From Agapetus fuscipes (lineage: Eukaryota; Arthropoda; Insecta; Trichoptera; Glossosomatidae), in assembly GCA_951799405.1 (NCBI GenBank), contig OX637344.1, positions 7,254,001 to 7,318,000 of the forward strand: DNA of 64,000 bases. Direction: 5' to 3'. Shown one piece after another: positions 10,514 to 20,160 of the stretch (position 1 is the first letter of the stretch; the number at the start of each line of letters is the position of its first letter). Under the pieces are notes generated by a model. The model saw only the letters and a program-made list of their open reading frames with translations, ran no database searches and was not told the DNA's origin. Both the position numbers and the translations under genes were made by a program.

Positions 10514-10900
10514 AGAGATACAGAGAACTGCACTGGCTGAGGGTCCGAGAGAGGGTAGAATTTAAGTTGTGTCTCACTGTACATAGGGCCCTGAACGGCA
10601 CGGCACCCCCATGTCTCGCTGAGCTATGTTCTGTCGATAAGCCTTCAAAACGATCACTACGATCTGCCCTCACTGCTGTCAACAAGGTCATAGTGCCCAA
10701 AAGAGCAAACACATCAAATTTTGCAGACAGGATCTTTGCGGTGGCCGGGCCGGTTGCTTGGAACAATTTTCCCGTCGGTGTTCGCGCGAACCAGCCTACC
10801 ACCACCTTCAGAAAGGGACTGAAGACACTGCTTTTGTCCAGAAGCCATGGCGCCCTTGAGATGGTCCTGGACCATTAAATGGTACCACAGGAAAGAAATC
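10506..10900 (+). pseudogene. CR1/L2-like LINE C-terminal fragment
   Basis: The forward frame reads LQRYRELHWLRVRERVEFKL, then HRALNGTAPPCLAEL, RSLRSA, and a segment ADRIFAVAGPVAWNNFPVGV ending TFRKGLKTLL. This order (LHWLPVxxRIxFK, YKxLHGxAPxYL, RSLRSS, GxRxFxVAAPxLWNxLP, FKxxLKTxLF) is the well-known C-terminal region of CR1/L2-type LINEs. It is open from about 10506 to the stop near 10876. It sits directly after a SINE-B head. Confidence 0.8.
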
Positions 10901-11044
10901 ATCCATCATCATCGATTCCTGGGGAACAAAATATTTCATCGATTTATATTCAAAACATGATGACGATTAAAAAAAATCAGGTGCCTTGTCCAACGATTTT
11001 TTACTTAAGGTCATGCCAGGCTTACAGCGTTCGGATCTTTTTAA

Positions 11045-11305
11045 AAGTATATATTTGTAAAGAGGAATGCAATTCACCAACCTATTCTGCCTGGCTAGAA
11101 ACAGGTATTATATCATCAATTAATAATTCAGTATTGTTTATTTTAATGAATTGTTAATTAATAATTATTCAGTAACATCTGTTAAACCAGGGTCAAAGTT
11201 ATAGTCAAATGACCTAGGCGGGGATCGAATCAAAGTTGTTCTATTCCTAACAAGCTAGAAAAATCAGTCCACTTAGCCCCCTCGACCATAACACCAACAT
11301 CTTCC
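11045..11305 (-). repeat. SINE-D copy
   Basis: Near full length and reverse. It shares GAGGAATGCAATTCACCAAC, CCAGGGTCAAAGTTATAG and the B-box complement GGGGATCGAATC with the 2306 copy. Confidence 0.75.
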
Positions 11306-11324
11306 TTGAAAATTGTTTTTTTAA

Positions 11325-11390
11325 CGACAACTAAGCTTGCAGAGGGATCTTGAAGTGTGATTCACACGCGCCAGTGCTATCGACGAACGT
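11325..11390 (+). repeat. SINE-B internal fragment
   Basis: CGACAACTAAGCTTGCAGAG and GATCTTGAAGTGTGATTCAC match the SINE-B body. Confidence 0.55.
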
Positions 11391-11454
11391 GGATAAACAG
11401 TTTCTTCAAATTTATAATACACGTTTTTGTGTATTTTCTTGAAGTCAATTATAT

Positions 11455-11625
11455 ATAAGGTCTGCACGTGAATTGGCATGGACAATATTGTATCGTCACC
11501 CAGCTGGGTTGCTAGGGAAAATACATATAAACATTTTGTTATAGGTTGCTAAGGACAGCTTTCCCATACATAAAAAAAAAAAAAAAACTAGCGTTTACTC
11601 GTCGAGAAAAAAGTTCCAAATTCAA
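11455..11625. repeat. RepG copy
   Basis: Module order is TGCACGTGAATTGGCA, GGGTTGCTAGGGAAAATAC, GGTTGCTAAGGACAG, CCCATACA, CGTCGAGAAAAAA. Related sequences lie at 18975, 29165 and 36230. Class unknown. Confidence 0.55.
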
Positions 11626-12299
11626 AAATGTTCCGACCTCATTTACACCCTCACACATTTCTTTTACTTGATATTATTATCTTCATATATTTTGTGGATG
11701 TTTGTTATTGATTTTACGTGATGTTTTATTCTTGAACATTTAAAAAAAATAAAACTATGTTTTTCATAAAAAGCTATTTTTAATGAATGTTTATTATCGT
11801 TGATATCCAAAAAATACAATCAAGCAAGTCATCTCAGATATTATCAATCGTGAAAAAAAAAATCAAAATACATTGATCTTATCGTTGTCACAGTCAATTA
11901 CCAACATTGAAAAGTTACATTGAACAAAAATAGCAGGGACATATTTTTTCTCTATACTTTGGGAAAGTACTTTCCCTTGCACAATGGGCGACCCTTATAT
12001 TTTTATAGTTAAAAAAAAGAAATATCGCTTGCTCTGTACATAATAATTTGTCATCGGAATCATTAATAATATTTTTTCTGCGTCCGATAAGAAAATCAAT
12101 TTGTATCCACGTCAACTTTGTCAGCCTGAATATATTTGATAAAGTGTAAAAAATATATTTTGACCGGAAATGCTTTGATGGCGAAAGTACGTTTAAAGTA
12201 AAAATAGAAAACTCGTAATTTAAGTTGCAACAATACTGCCAAGATTCTAAAAATACTAATGGAAACCAAAATAAACTCATCATCTTCTAAAGGCAGTGT
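11626..12299. other. AT-rich unassigned sequence
   Basis: No gene recognised. A 122-codon minus frame at 11915-12283 has AT-driven composition and no domain that I know. Confidence 0.45.
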
Positions 12300-12565
12300 C
12301 TTGTTGCATTGACCTTCCGCGTTATCCCCGAAGGGTTTTGCATGTGGCGAATGGAACCTATTTATTTTTACAAAGGGGCCGACCTTTCGCCAACCACTTC
12401 AATTGAAGTGAAGGTTTTCAGCTCCCGAGGTGGCTGGTACTTGTGAGGGCCGAGTGAACTTTGCCAGTATTTTATTATGGGTTTTGAAATAAACACCGAA
12501 ACGGTCATTCTGACACCCTCTGACATTAAACGCAAGCATTCTACCAACTGCACTATCGACCGGAC
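12300..12565 (-). repeat. SINE-C copy
   Basis: Reverse, near full length. The decayed tRNA-like head is at the right (TCTACCAACTGCACTATCGACC), and CCAACCACTTCAATTGAAGTG and GCGTTATCCCCGAAG lie toward the left end. Confidence 0.75.
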
Positions 12566-12581
12566 TGGTTCTTTTTGTAGC

Positions 12582-12645
12582 GTCGACCAAGTTTACAGAG
12601 GTTTCTTAAGGTGTAATTCACAGAAAACAGTGCTTATCAGATAAA
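12582..12645 (+). repeat. SINE-B internal fragment
   Basis: CGACCAAGTTTACAGAGG and AAGGTGTAATTCACAGAAAA match the SINE-B body in decayed form. Confidence 0.45.
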
Positions 12646-13289
12646 TCAATTAAAATATTCATTTATAGAACGGAAAAATAAGTGGAAGAGATTCTGCATA
12701 GGATTTGGCGACTATTAGTGTAAAAATGACTGAGTTACTAAAAAAATAAATCATTCAACCAAATACGAAAAGCAGACTTCTAATTTAACAAGTTTGTATG
12801 ATTTCTACAATTTATCTTTGCTTTATAATTTGTTGCATTGTAATCTACTGAAGAAATCACAGCATTTCAAGGAGCGAGCCTTGCCTGAAGGTAAAGGGTC
12901 TCGCAGGTGAATGTGGCATGATGGAATTTAAAATTTAAGCCTGGCAACGTGTATAAATACAAGTGTCAAACAAAGAACAAAAGGCTGTCGGAAGTGAGGC
13001 GCTTTGCATGCTAATGGGATGTTGTGGCCAGTACTTTATGCTTTATACCTCAGGTCGATGTTTGCTGAACCGCGTCAACCCACTTTACTTGAGCTAGTAA
13101 TTCTATTAACCGGCTGCCAGCTGTTCCAGGCTCTTCTAAACTTCAAGAAATGTAGAATTACTCGAAAAATAACGTTTCTTGTCTGGTAAATCATACAATT
13201 GACTGTGCAAAAAACGGCAGGGAAACTGATGGACTATCCTATTATTATAGACAACCAGCTATTCCTCAAGCACAAAATATGATGGAAGA
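12646..13289. other. Unassigned sequence
   Basis: No gene or known repeat recognised. Confidence 0.45.
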
Positions 13290-13670
13290 TTTTTTTTCTG
13301 TCAAGTCGTTTAATGGTCCCACGCCACGGCTCTTTGGGAACAGCATTTTCTCCATTCCCCTTCTAAAAGTGGCGGTGGCCGATTGGTAGGTCGAAAGATA
13401 GCTTGTTTCAGATAGTCGCTGCTACCCTGAAGCTGCTGTCAGCGAAATTTGAGGTTTAGGCTCTTTTGGGTTCCATGTACTTGTTGACAACAGTAAAGGT
13501 AGAGTGTTGGTGTCATCTGAAAGCATCGCTAACAGGACAAAGCTTGGTGAGGCATGGGGGTGCTGTGCTCTTTAAAGACCTTGTGAGCCGTGAGACACAG
13601 TTCAAATTCAATTCTCAGATCCTCACCCAGTGCAACTCCCTCAGAAACAGTGATATGTGACAATCCTCAT
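13290..13670 (-). pseudogene. Decayed CR1/L2-like LINE tail
   Basis: The reverse strand reads LRELHW(V)R, then KSTAPPCLTKLC, VVNKYMEPKRA and TSNFAD, with stops between. It is the same LINE family as the copy at 10506 but much more decayed. Confidence 0.7.
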
Positions 13671-13927
13671 CTTGAAGAAGGGCTTGATGCTCAGTTTTTT
13701 CATTTTCAACGCTGATGAAATATCTTCACTTATTTCTTATCCTCTAGCTACACTAAGGGCAGCTCTTAAAACGACCTTTATTCACCCTGTTGCAGTAGTC
13801 AAAAATATTCCTTTGTCAAACTGTCCCTTTATAGAAAATGTAACCGGTCTCTGTGTTACCATCTCAATTTATTCCTGGCCTATTTTAAACCAACATCAAT
13901 CACTACTTCATTCAGTTTCTCATTAAA
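13671..13927. other. Unassigned sequence
   Basis: No gene seen. It flanks the hammerhead foldback and supplies its 13-bp target site. Confidence 0.4.
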
Positions 13928-13997
13928 ATTAAGTTTTCTAGATTAAAATAAAAAACTTCTTTGTTACAATTCACATGAGCTTTTATTATTTTTTAAA

Positions 13998-14041
13998 CAC
14001 TACCGGTTTCGGGAGAAGCAATACCTCCCATCTTCAGGTGT
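13998..14041 (-). ncRNA. Hammerhead ribozyme motif, type I-like
   Basis: Exact complement of the plus-strand motif at 14068-14112, so transcripts from either strand would carry one. Core boxes CUGAAGA and GAAA are intact, stem II is GGGAG/CUCCC, and the cleavage triplet is GUA. Confidence 0.75.
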
Positions 14042-14067
14042 AAATATAAGTTTAATAGTTTATATTT

Positions 14068-14112
14068 ACACCTGAAGATGGGAGGTATTGCTTCTCCCGA
14101 AACCGGTAGTGT
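14068..14112 (+). ncRNA. Hammerhead ribozyme motif, type I-like
   Basis: CUGAAGA (14072-14078), stem II GGGAG (14080-14084) with CUCCC (14094-14098), GAAA (14099-14102), self-complementary ACCGGU (14102-14107), then A14108 as the H17 position of a GUA cleavage site. Stem I pairs ACAC (14068-14071) with GUGU (14109-14112). The very short stem III suggests activity as a dimer, as described for minimal hammerheads of retroelements. Confidence 0.75.
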
Positions 14113-14227
14113 TTAAAAAATAATAAAAGCTCATGTGAATTGTAACAAAGAAGTTTTTTATTTTAATCTATTAAAATGAACTTTCACGAAGTAACTGCCA
14201 AAAACCTAGATAATATTAAGTTTTCTA

Positions 14228-14884
14228 ATTAAGTTTCTCGTTTCTCATAACAAAAGCAAATGCCCTTCTTTGCACAGTTTCAACTCTTTGATGTACCAGA
14301 TCAAGTTTTCATTTTAGACATACCAAACGAAAGTAGTTTTTTTATAGACTAGACCAAAGTCGTTTTATTCGCCAGACAATACCTTTTGCCTAACGAAGTT
14401 TGGCAAACACTTGTATAAACCAAGCAAGGGCTGAAAAAATCACGGAAAAGAGTGACGCAGAAAAGTGAGGGAGAAACTTTAAAAAGTGTAATAACTTGTT
14501 AAGAAGGAAAGCAGCCCAAGTTTAAGAATTAATTCGTGTTTTTTACTGTTTACAAAACAGCGAGGCTTGCACTTAAACAAACCCCTTTTTGTCACGAGCC
14601 TTGAAAAGAGATAACGGGGTTGGAATAATATCGAGATGCAATCTCAGGGGTGGTTTGTTTTAAAAAATAAGCTTAGCTTATCAGGGTTAATTTGGTTTTT
14701 GCTGAATGGAAGAAATGCCACTCTTTTTAAATCCTCTCAGTTCATTTTGAAGAAAATATTTTTGTTATGAAATTAAGACAAAGGATTTTTTTATGAAATA
14801 TTGTATTCTGTACGGCTAGAATAGCTGAATGTATAATCTAAGTTATAAATAAATCTTTGAAGTCAACTCTCCGCGCAAGTTCAA
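14228..14884. other. Unassigned sequence
   Basis: No gene or known repeat recognised. Confidence 0.45.
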
Positions 14885-15112
14885 TGATAGCTTAAAGCTG
14901 GTAAATAACTTGCGTTCAAAGCCAGATGGCTAAAGTTCGATCACCACGAAGAGTATCAGAAATGATTTTTTGTACCCGTGTTTATTTCAAAGCCAAAATC
15001 AAAATACCGGTCCATTAAAAATAAGAACCAGTTCCTTGAGAGCTAGGAAACTTCAACCGAAGGGGCTTACAAAAGGCCGCTTACCTGTGAAAATAATTAG
15101 GTTTCGCACACC
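14885..15112 (+). repeat. SINE-C copy, forward
   Basis: Body modules ATCAGAAATGATTTTT, GTGTTTATTTCAAA, TCCTTGAGAGCTAGGAAACT and GGCTTACAAAAGG match the complement of the 44112 copy. The tRNA-like head is strongly decayed. Confidence 0.6.
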
Positions 15113-15599
15113 ACGCGTGACCCTTTCGCTAAACTATGACACCAATACTCACCATCACACTAAAGTGCCTATTTTGGAATTCTTCATGATTTCTTATCCG
15201 TACATGGATATTGATGAATTTAGATAACAGCTAAATAGAGGGCGTTATTACGACTTCAGGGTATTCCTACCACTGTAATCAATGTAACTTTTCATTTATT
15301 GAACAAAATAGGTACTTCTTAAATTTTAACAATTCGGTTAACTTCATACTAAACTGTCAAAAGTAATGTAATACAAGATGGCGACGTTAGTTCCGATTTT
15401 TGCCTCTTTCATTTCAAGCCGTGCATTGTTTCCTCGGTGTGCAAACGTCTCAAACCTATGTGACAAACAGATCCTCTGCAACCAATAACAAATTATTAGC
15501 TTGCCTTTGCCTTTTGTTGGCGATAAAATTTGCGCTTGATTTTCATTGCCTTTCACTATTCTAGGATTTTTCATCACTTCCAGGAGTGTTTACAAGTCA
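15113..15599. other. Unassigned sequence
   Basis: No gene recognised. Part of it (CAAACGTCTCAAACCTATG, then CAACCAATAACAAA) recurs at 52275-52350 in decayed form. Confidence 0.4.
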
Positions 15600-15840
15600 A
15601 CAATGACCTCGGTATTCCTCATTACCCCACCAGGCCTCCCTAATTGATTTGGTTGCCGTGCTTGCCCCGGCCCGTGCATGCACGCACCCCAGCACGTTCG
15701 TACATGCCCGCTTAGAGGATCAGGCGCACGGCCGTGTAGCTGGGGTTCGATCCCCCGGGGGACGCCTCCTTTCCTGTAATTGGTTCCTGCCGCGACGGAA
15801 CTGAAACGGAGTATCCAACATCGCTTGAAGTCATCTAAAT
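15600..15840 (+). repeat. Possible tRNA-like SINE, GC-rich
   Basis: A GC-rich patch with a strong B box and T-arm-like sequence, TGGGGTTCGATCCCCCG (near 15741-15757). No complete tRNA fold is seen upstream, so this is a tRNA-derived SINE head or tRNA relic rather than a gene. Confidence 0.4.
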
Positions 15841-15944
15841 TAATGTGTTTTAATATCCCATTTATGATACCATTTTTTTTTTAAATCTGGAGATAAAAGT
15901 AAAAAGGACACTTGGCAAGCGTTGCAGGGTTCAAGTTCATTTAA

Positions 15945-16057
15945 GGTATGAGATAAGTATTCATGCAGCATGTGTAAGAATGAAAATACATGAAATACAT
16001 GTGATGCATATGAGCCGGCAGTAAATATGAATCTTAAAAAATATGAAATTAGAATCT
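15945..16057 (+). repeat. RepA 3' fragment
   Basis: Modules ATGCAGCATGTGTAAG and ATATGAGCC... AAATATGAATCTTAAAA match the RepA 3' half. Confidence 0.5.
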
Positions 16058-16225
16058 AGAACCGGATAACGCTGGTTCGAATCCCGCGACGATAACTTCG
16101 ACCCTGGTTCAACAGATGCCGTTGCATGCACACAAGCTTCTGCTTTCACATGAAGACAACTGGCCAGGTAAAATAAGTTGGTGGATTGCATTCCTTTCCA
16201 CAAATCTATTTAAAAAAAAAAAAAA
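16058..16225 (+). repeat. SINE-D copy, forward with poly(A)
   Basis: This forward copy shows the element's polarity. The B box CTGGTTCGAATCCCG comes first, then ACCCTGGTTCAACAGATG, then GGTGGATTGCATTCC, and it ends in A15. That supports a tRNA-derived SINE with an A-rich tail. Confidence 0.75.
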
Positions 16226-16329
16226 AATGTTTATATATCACCTTGCAACTAAGATTTTGTGTAGATAAGGTATAGATGATAATAATGTATTCCATTTTGG
16301 ATATGAAATATTTGAGAATATATAATTCC

Positions 16330-16572
16330 GAGCATCTACAATCTGCAAAAATGCTTTAACATTTAAGAATCGTTTTAAATACATGCCCACGAGCAGATAT
16401 TCATAAGTTTACGCTTACACATGCTGTGTGAGCAATTAATTAATGAAAACTCACATCTCAAATGGACATAAACCTTACAAATCCTGCCATTTTTTCCTGA
16501 AACTGGGGTGACATTTGCAAAAGTAAACCAAGTTTTTACAGGATGGGGTAAGCCTCATACCAAATTATAAAC
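16330..16572 (-). repeat. RepA copy
   Basis: Reverse RepA with ACATCTCAAATGGACATAAA, TGAAACTGGGGTGACATTTG and TAAGCCTCATACC. Confidence 0.75.
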
Positions 16573-16589
16573 CAAAAAATCGACTCATG

Positions 16590-16800
16590 ACTCTAGATAT
16601 TTCATTCATTTGCCATTTCAGGAATTCGATCCATCCATACCTTTCTTGGCATTCGTCTACCACAATATCCATCCAGTCTTGCTATGTAAACTTTCTTCCC
16701 GGTCTTTCGTGATTTATTCTCTTCATACCTACAAACCTGCATACGTAATAAACTTATTTTTACCTTCTCTTTCTCTTGCACCACATTCTTCTTTTACGAA
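16590..16800 (-). pseudogene. LINE C-terminal fragment
   Basis: A 60-codon minus frame ends RLDGYCGRRMPRKVWMDRIP, resembling the basic G-(R/K)-R-x-x-G-R-P-R-x-R-W-x-D segment near the C-terminus of LINE ORF2 proteins. It is short and not assignable to a clade. Confidence 0.45.
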
Positions 16801-17008
16801 ATCATTCCTCATTCGTTATAAAAAATGCCACAAGTCGTCCCTGGTGCGGATTTTGCCCATTATCTGGCGGACAATAGAGACCGTGCACTACCCGTGCTAC
16901 GAACGGTCGCGCTTCTAGGCCCAAGGGGGAGTTAGTTGTTTAGCCTCCATGCCCGGCGCATTACAAACCCGAGTCCAGTACAGCGAGGATAAAAGTTCAT
17001 GTGAAATC

Positions 17009-17482
17009 TAGAGATGCCGCGAATACTCTCTATTATTCGGTATTTTGGTTGTTATTCATCGAATACCGAATAATAGTAAAGATCCTACCTGGCTTAAAGT
17101 GAACGTGTTGAAAATCGGATCTAACGTCGCCATATTGTATACTAAGTGCAGTAACAAATATATGACTAGTAAGTTCAAGACTACTACAATAGTCATATTA
17201 TTATTGACAATTTAATATTTCCGTTCCGTAGTCTAGTGATTAACGCTTCGAGGTCCAAATCGGAAGGTCGTAGGTTTCGACTCCCAGCGAAGCAAAAATA
17301 AATAAATTTAAATATGCTCTTTGCATAGCACTCACACAATTAAATTATCCTAATCAAATAATTGTTTGTATTCCGTTTTTCATATCGAATAATAATGGCG
17401 AGTTATTCGACTATCCACTATAAGGAATGACAATGAATCTGTATTCGACTATTCACTATACCAACTATTTGCGGCATCTCTA
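17009..17482. repeat. hAT-like MITE holding a SINE-B
   Basis: Terminal inverted repeats TAGAGATGCCGCGAATA (left) and TATTTGCGGCATCTCTA (right). TIRs of the TAGRGATGCC type are usual for hAT elements. A matching 8-bp target duplication was not found. The inner sequence is AT-rich, with a hairpin ATTATTCGGTATT... at 17030-17075. Confidence 0.6.
17218..17335 (+). repeat. SINE-B fragment inside MITE
   Basis: CCGTAGTCTAGTGATTAACG and the B-box-like GGTTTCGACTCCCAGC are followed by a short body, all within the MITE at 17009-17482. Confidence 0.7.
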
Positions 17483-17737
17483 TTGCTAACTCAATCATAC
17501 CATTCAACCCAAAACGCTCACCAGAGGCGCTGTACATTTCATTCGTAAAAACTGCGGAAGAGCTTAAGCAATCAGTTTTATACTTGGGGTGTACATATAG
17601 TATTCACAATCATCCATTATCCCATTTTCAGGACAAATAAAGTAAATTCACTGGGATTTAGTATTTCCTCATATTGAAAAAGAATACATTTTCATTAGAT
17701 TGTAACTAATGTCAATTTTCTTAACAATGGCTTCTGT

Positions 17738-17982
17738 AATAATCTAATATCGAAATTGCAAAGATATATTGACATTTAGGGCTTATATTTGAAGTACGCT
17801 CCCAGGCAGACACGTGAAAGTTCGCATTTACACATGCTGCATGTGCACCTACAATAATAAAAAAACGAATCTCACATAAAGATAAAACTTGCAATTGCCA
17901 TCCCGTGCCATCCCTGCAAAAGTGAACCAAGTTTTTACAGTGTGAGGGTCAGCCTCATTCCAACCTATCAGTCAAGGAAAAG
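17738..17982 (-). repeat. RepA copy
   Basis: Reverse RepA with tail ATTGCAAAGATATATTGACA on the left and head GTCAGCCTCATTCCAACC on the right. Confidence 0.8.
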
Positions 17983-18035
17983 CATCGTGACAAAAGAAAA
18001 ATATGATGGGAACAATTCTTTTTCCATTTCATGGA

Positions 18036-18240
18036 TGGTTATAGCTCAGTTGGTATGATATTTGCATTCCATGCCAAGGGCTAGGGTACAATCCCCACCA
18101 AGGGAGTCAGTAATGATTTCCCGTTTCAGTGTTTATTAAGGAGTGAGAACCAATTCCCTTGGAAGCTGGAAAACCATAGCTTCGATTAAATCGGTTGGCG
18201 TTAGGCCGATCCCCTTACCTGTAAAAATGATAAGGTTACA
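18036..18240 (+). repeat. SINE-C, forward, tRNA-like head
   Basis: Clear A-box region TTATAGCTCAGTTGGTATG and B-box-like GGGTACAATCCCCACC. The body includes GATTTCCCGTTTCAGTGT and TTGGCGTTAGGC. It ends near AAAATGATAAGGTT. Confidence 0.8.
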
Positions 18241-18365
18241 CTTTTACTTTTTGTTAATTACTTTTTACTATTTGATATTGTTTGAGATTTGAGGTGAATT
18301 GAGTTGTTAGGCTACTTTTTGATATTGCGAAAGTTCAGGCATTAGCCGTCTATGTGCCAGATTCA

Positions 18366-18930
18366 GTGACCGGTTTGTAGTCTAGTGGTTGGTGCTAGGG
18401 ACTCGTGATAGGAAAGTTTAAATCTAAATCTAAATCTAAGTTGCAAAAATAGGTATAATTTGAGGTTCATATTTAATGCGTTCCCACAAGCAGACACGCA
18501 TAATTTCGCACTTACACATGCCGCATGTGAATCTACAATATAAAAACCCAATCTCAAATGAACATAAGCCCTATGCAACTCTTGCCGACCTTCCCTGAAA
18601 CAGGGGTGATATTGGCAAAGTAAAGTTTTTTTTAACAATATGGGTGGTCAGCCTCACACCAACCTATAAGTGAAGGAATAAGGTCGTTGGTTCTATTCTT
18701 GGCAGAGAACAAAAAATATGAAATGTTCAAATATACTTATGGCTACAACACAAAAAACATATGATTTTGCCAAAGATTTGTCACTAATGGTCCATCAAGC
18801 CAGACAGCATCTGGGTTTTGCTAGAGAATGGGCGCTTTTTGCAACGATGACCAAGCTTGCTGATGGCTCATGAGGTGCGAGTAACACAAAAACTTCGATC
18901 ATTCTAATATTTACTGTGTCCATGTATCTG
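18366..18930 (+). repeat. SINE-B split by RepA
   Basis: The head TGACCGGTTTGTAGTCTAG (18366-18418) and the remainder from GGTCGTTGGTTCTATTCTTG (near 18681) to TCTAATATTTACTG (18920) are one SINE-B copy, separated by the RepA copy at 18419-18680. Confidence 0.75.
18419..18680 (-). repeat. RepA copy nested in SINE-B
   Basis: Reverse RepA with an (AAATCT)3 tail at its left end. It interrupts a SINE-B around the A-box/B-box interval, so this RepA copy is younger than that SINE. Confidence 0.8.
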
Positions 18931-18974
18931 TAAGTAAAAAATAAGAAAATAACAAAAGTATTTATACACAATAT

Positions 18975-19160
18975 GAATTACCATAGAAAAAAATTGTGAC
19001 CTCATACGCCCGGGTTGCTAGTAAAAAGGCAAACCAACATCTTGGTTTGCCTTTTTAATTTTTTTGCCTTTCATCTGGTTTCTAAGTACCGTTTCCCCAT
19101 ACAAGTGTGATGTTTGCCCGCCGAAAATAAAAATATAAATTTAAATTTGTGCCGAGTCCA
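18975..19160. repeat. RepG copy with perfect hairpin
   Basis: Carries GGGTTGCTAG, CCATACAAGTGTG and GCCCGCCGA as in the other RepG copies. It includes a perfect 15-bp hairpin, 19023-19037 with 19042-19056, followed by a T-run. Confidence 0.55.
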
Positions 19161-19689
19161 TTGGTGAAAACACATCGAAACCATTTCAATCACTAAGAGT
19201 AAATATTTGCTTCAATTTAGGATTATATTAAGCTTTTACGCTACTAAAGCCTTACGGTGCTATTCACACACAGCAAATTCATGGCTCAACCGCCGCCTAA
19301 CGTGAATTTTCTATGAAAAAAACGATGATCCATGGATCAGCAATGGGCCTAATGTGTTGTGAATAGCTCTGTTAGACTCCAATAAATCACCGTGTACGCA
19401 AATGAATTGTTTTCTAACCCCTACATTACTGATTATTGATTTAAAAATAGAAAACATTACTTAACCATTAAATGTAAATAAAAAATAAAATAGTTGTACA
19501 AATAGCTCTAAATTAAACATTTTTCTATATTTGAAACTCAATCTGTAACTGTAACTCGGTTGCTATTTACACTAGGAGTGCCAGAGTCTTAACAGATTTG
19601 TTTACATTTTGTTTTATTCTTGCATACCTCTTTAAATTCATTTATATCCATAACCTTTTTCATAAATTTCTTTCTTTATTCATAAAAGC
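19161..19689. other. AT-rich unassigned sequence
   Basis: No gene or known repeat recognised. Confidence 0.45.
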
Positions 19690-19790
19690 TGTTTTATTTT
19701 CACTATTATTGTAAAGATTACAGATCGGTCTTTATACCATCATCAGGTGTATAAAACTTGCAAACAAAACAGAATTAATAATAATTTTTC
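19690..19790 (-). ncRNA. Decayed hammerhead remnant
   Basis: The minus strand keeps ACACCUGAUGAUGGUAUAAA, a perfect CUGAUGA box with a possible GGU/ACC stem II. The GAAAC box is reduced to GAUC, so cleavage activity is not expected. Confidence 0.5.
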
Positions 19791-19904
19791 ACAAACCACT
19801 CATACGAGTACACTAACCATTAAATGTATAAAAATAAAATATTTCGCTAATGTAAAACAGTAAATTAGAATCATATTCAAACAAAATATAGATTTCTGCA
19901 ACTA

Positions 19905-20160
19905 AAGATGTGGAGGGATCTGGAACGTGTCAGCGTTCCACTAGGGGTAGCCAGAACTCATATAGAATCTCCCGCACTTATTCCTATCCTGACTTATTTT
20001 CCTCAGTTCATTCATATATTTCTTCTCATGCATTTCCTTCTTTTACATTCATTCTGTACATCCAATATCTTCTCAATTTCACTAATTTAATAAAACCATT
20101 TCTTTTTGTTTTCCCTTTCCCCATTTGTCTCCCTACATTTCTTCTGTGAATACTCTTTGT
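19905..20160. repeat. RepI fragment
   Basis: GTTCCACTAGGGGTAGCCAG and a pyrimidine-rich run resemble 26140-26300 and, reversed, 33950-34060. It may be a LINE or other repeat 3' end. No domain is recognisable. Confidence 0.4.

Larger units (their letters stand above)
13941..14214. mobile_element. Hammerhead foldback, Penelope-like
   Basis: Arms 13941-14049 and 14060-14168 are 109 bp and identical as reverse complements, with a 10-nt loop. A one-sided extension (14169-14214, 46 bp) follows. The unit is flanked by the 13-bp direct repeat ATTAAGTTTTCTA (13928-13940 and 14215-14227), a clear target-site duplication. Each arm carries a hammerhead motif. Paired terminal repeats in inverted orientation, a short one-sided extension and a hammerhead are features known from Penelope-like elements. 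No reverse transcriptase or GIY-YIG sequence is present, so this is a non-autonomous form. Confidence 0.8.

Noticed and set aside
11915..12283. 122-codon minus-strand open frame
   Set aside because: AT-driven composition, no recognisable domain, no splice signals, and surrounded by repeats.
15741..15757. tRNA gene with strong T-arm
   Set aside because: Only the B-box/T-arm is convincing. Acceptor and D arms are not found.
19023..19060. Rho-independent terminator
   Set aside because: A perfect hairpin plus T-run, but the window is eukaryotic and the hairpin lies in a dispersed repeat.
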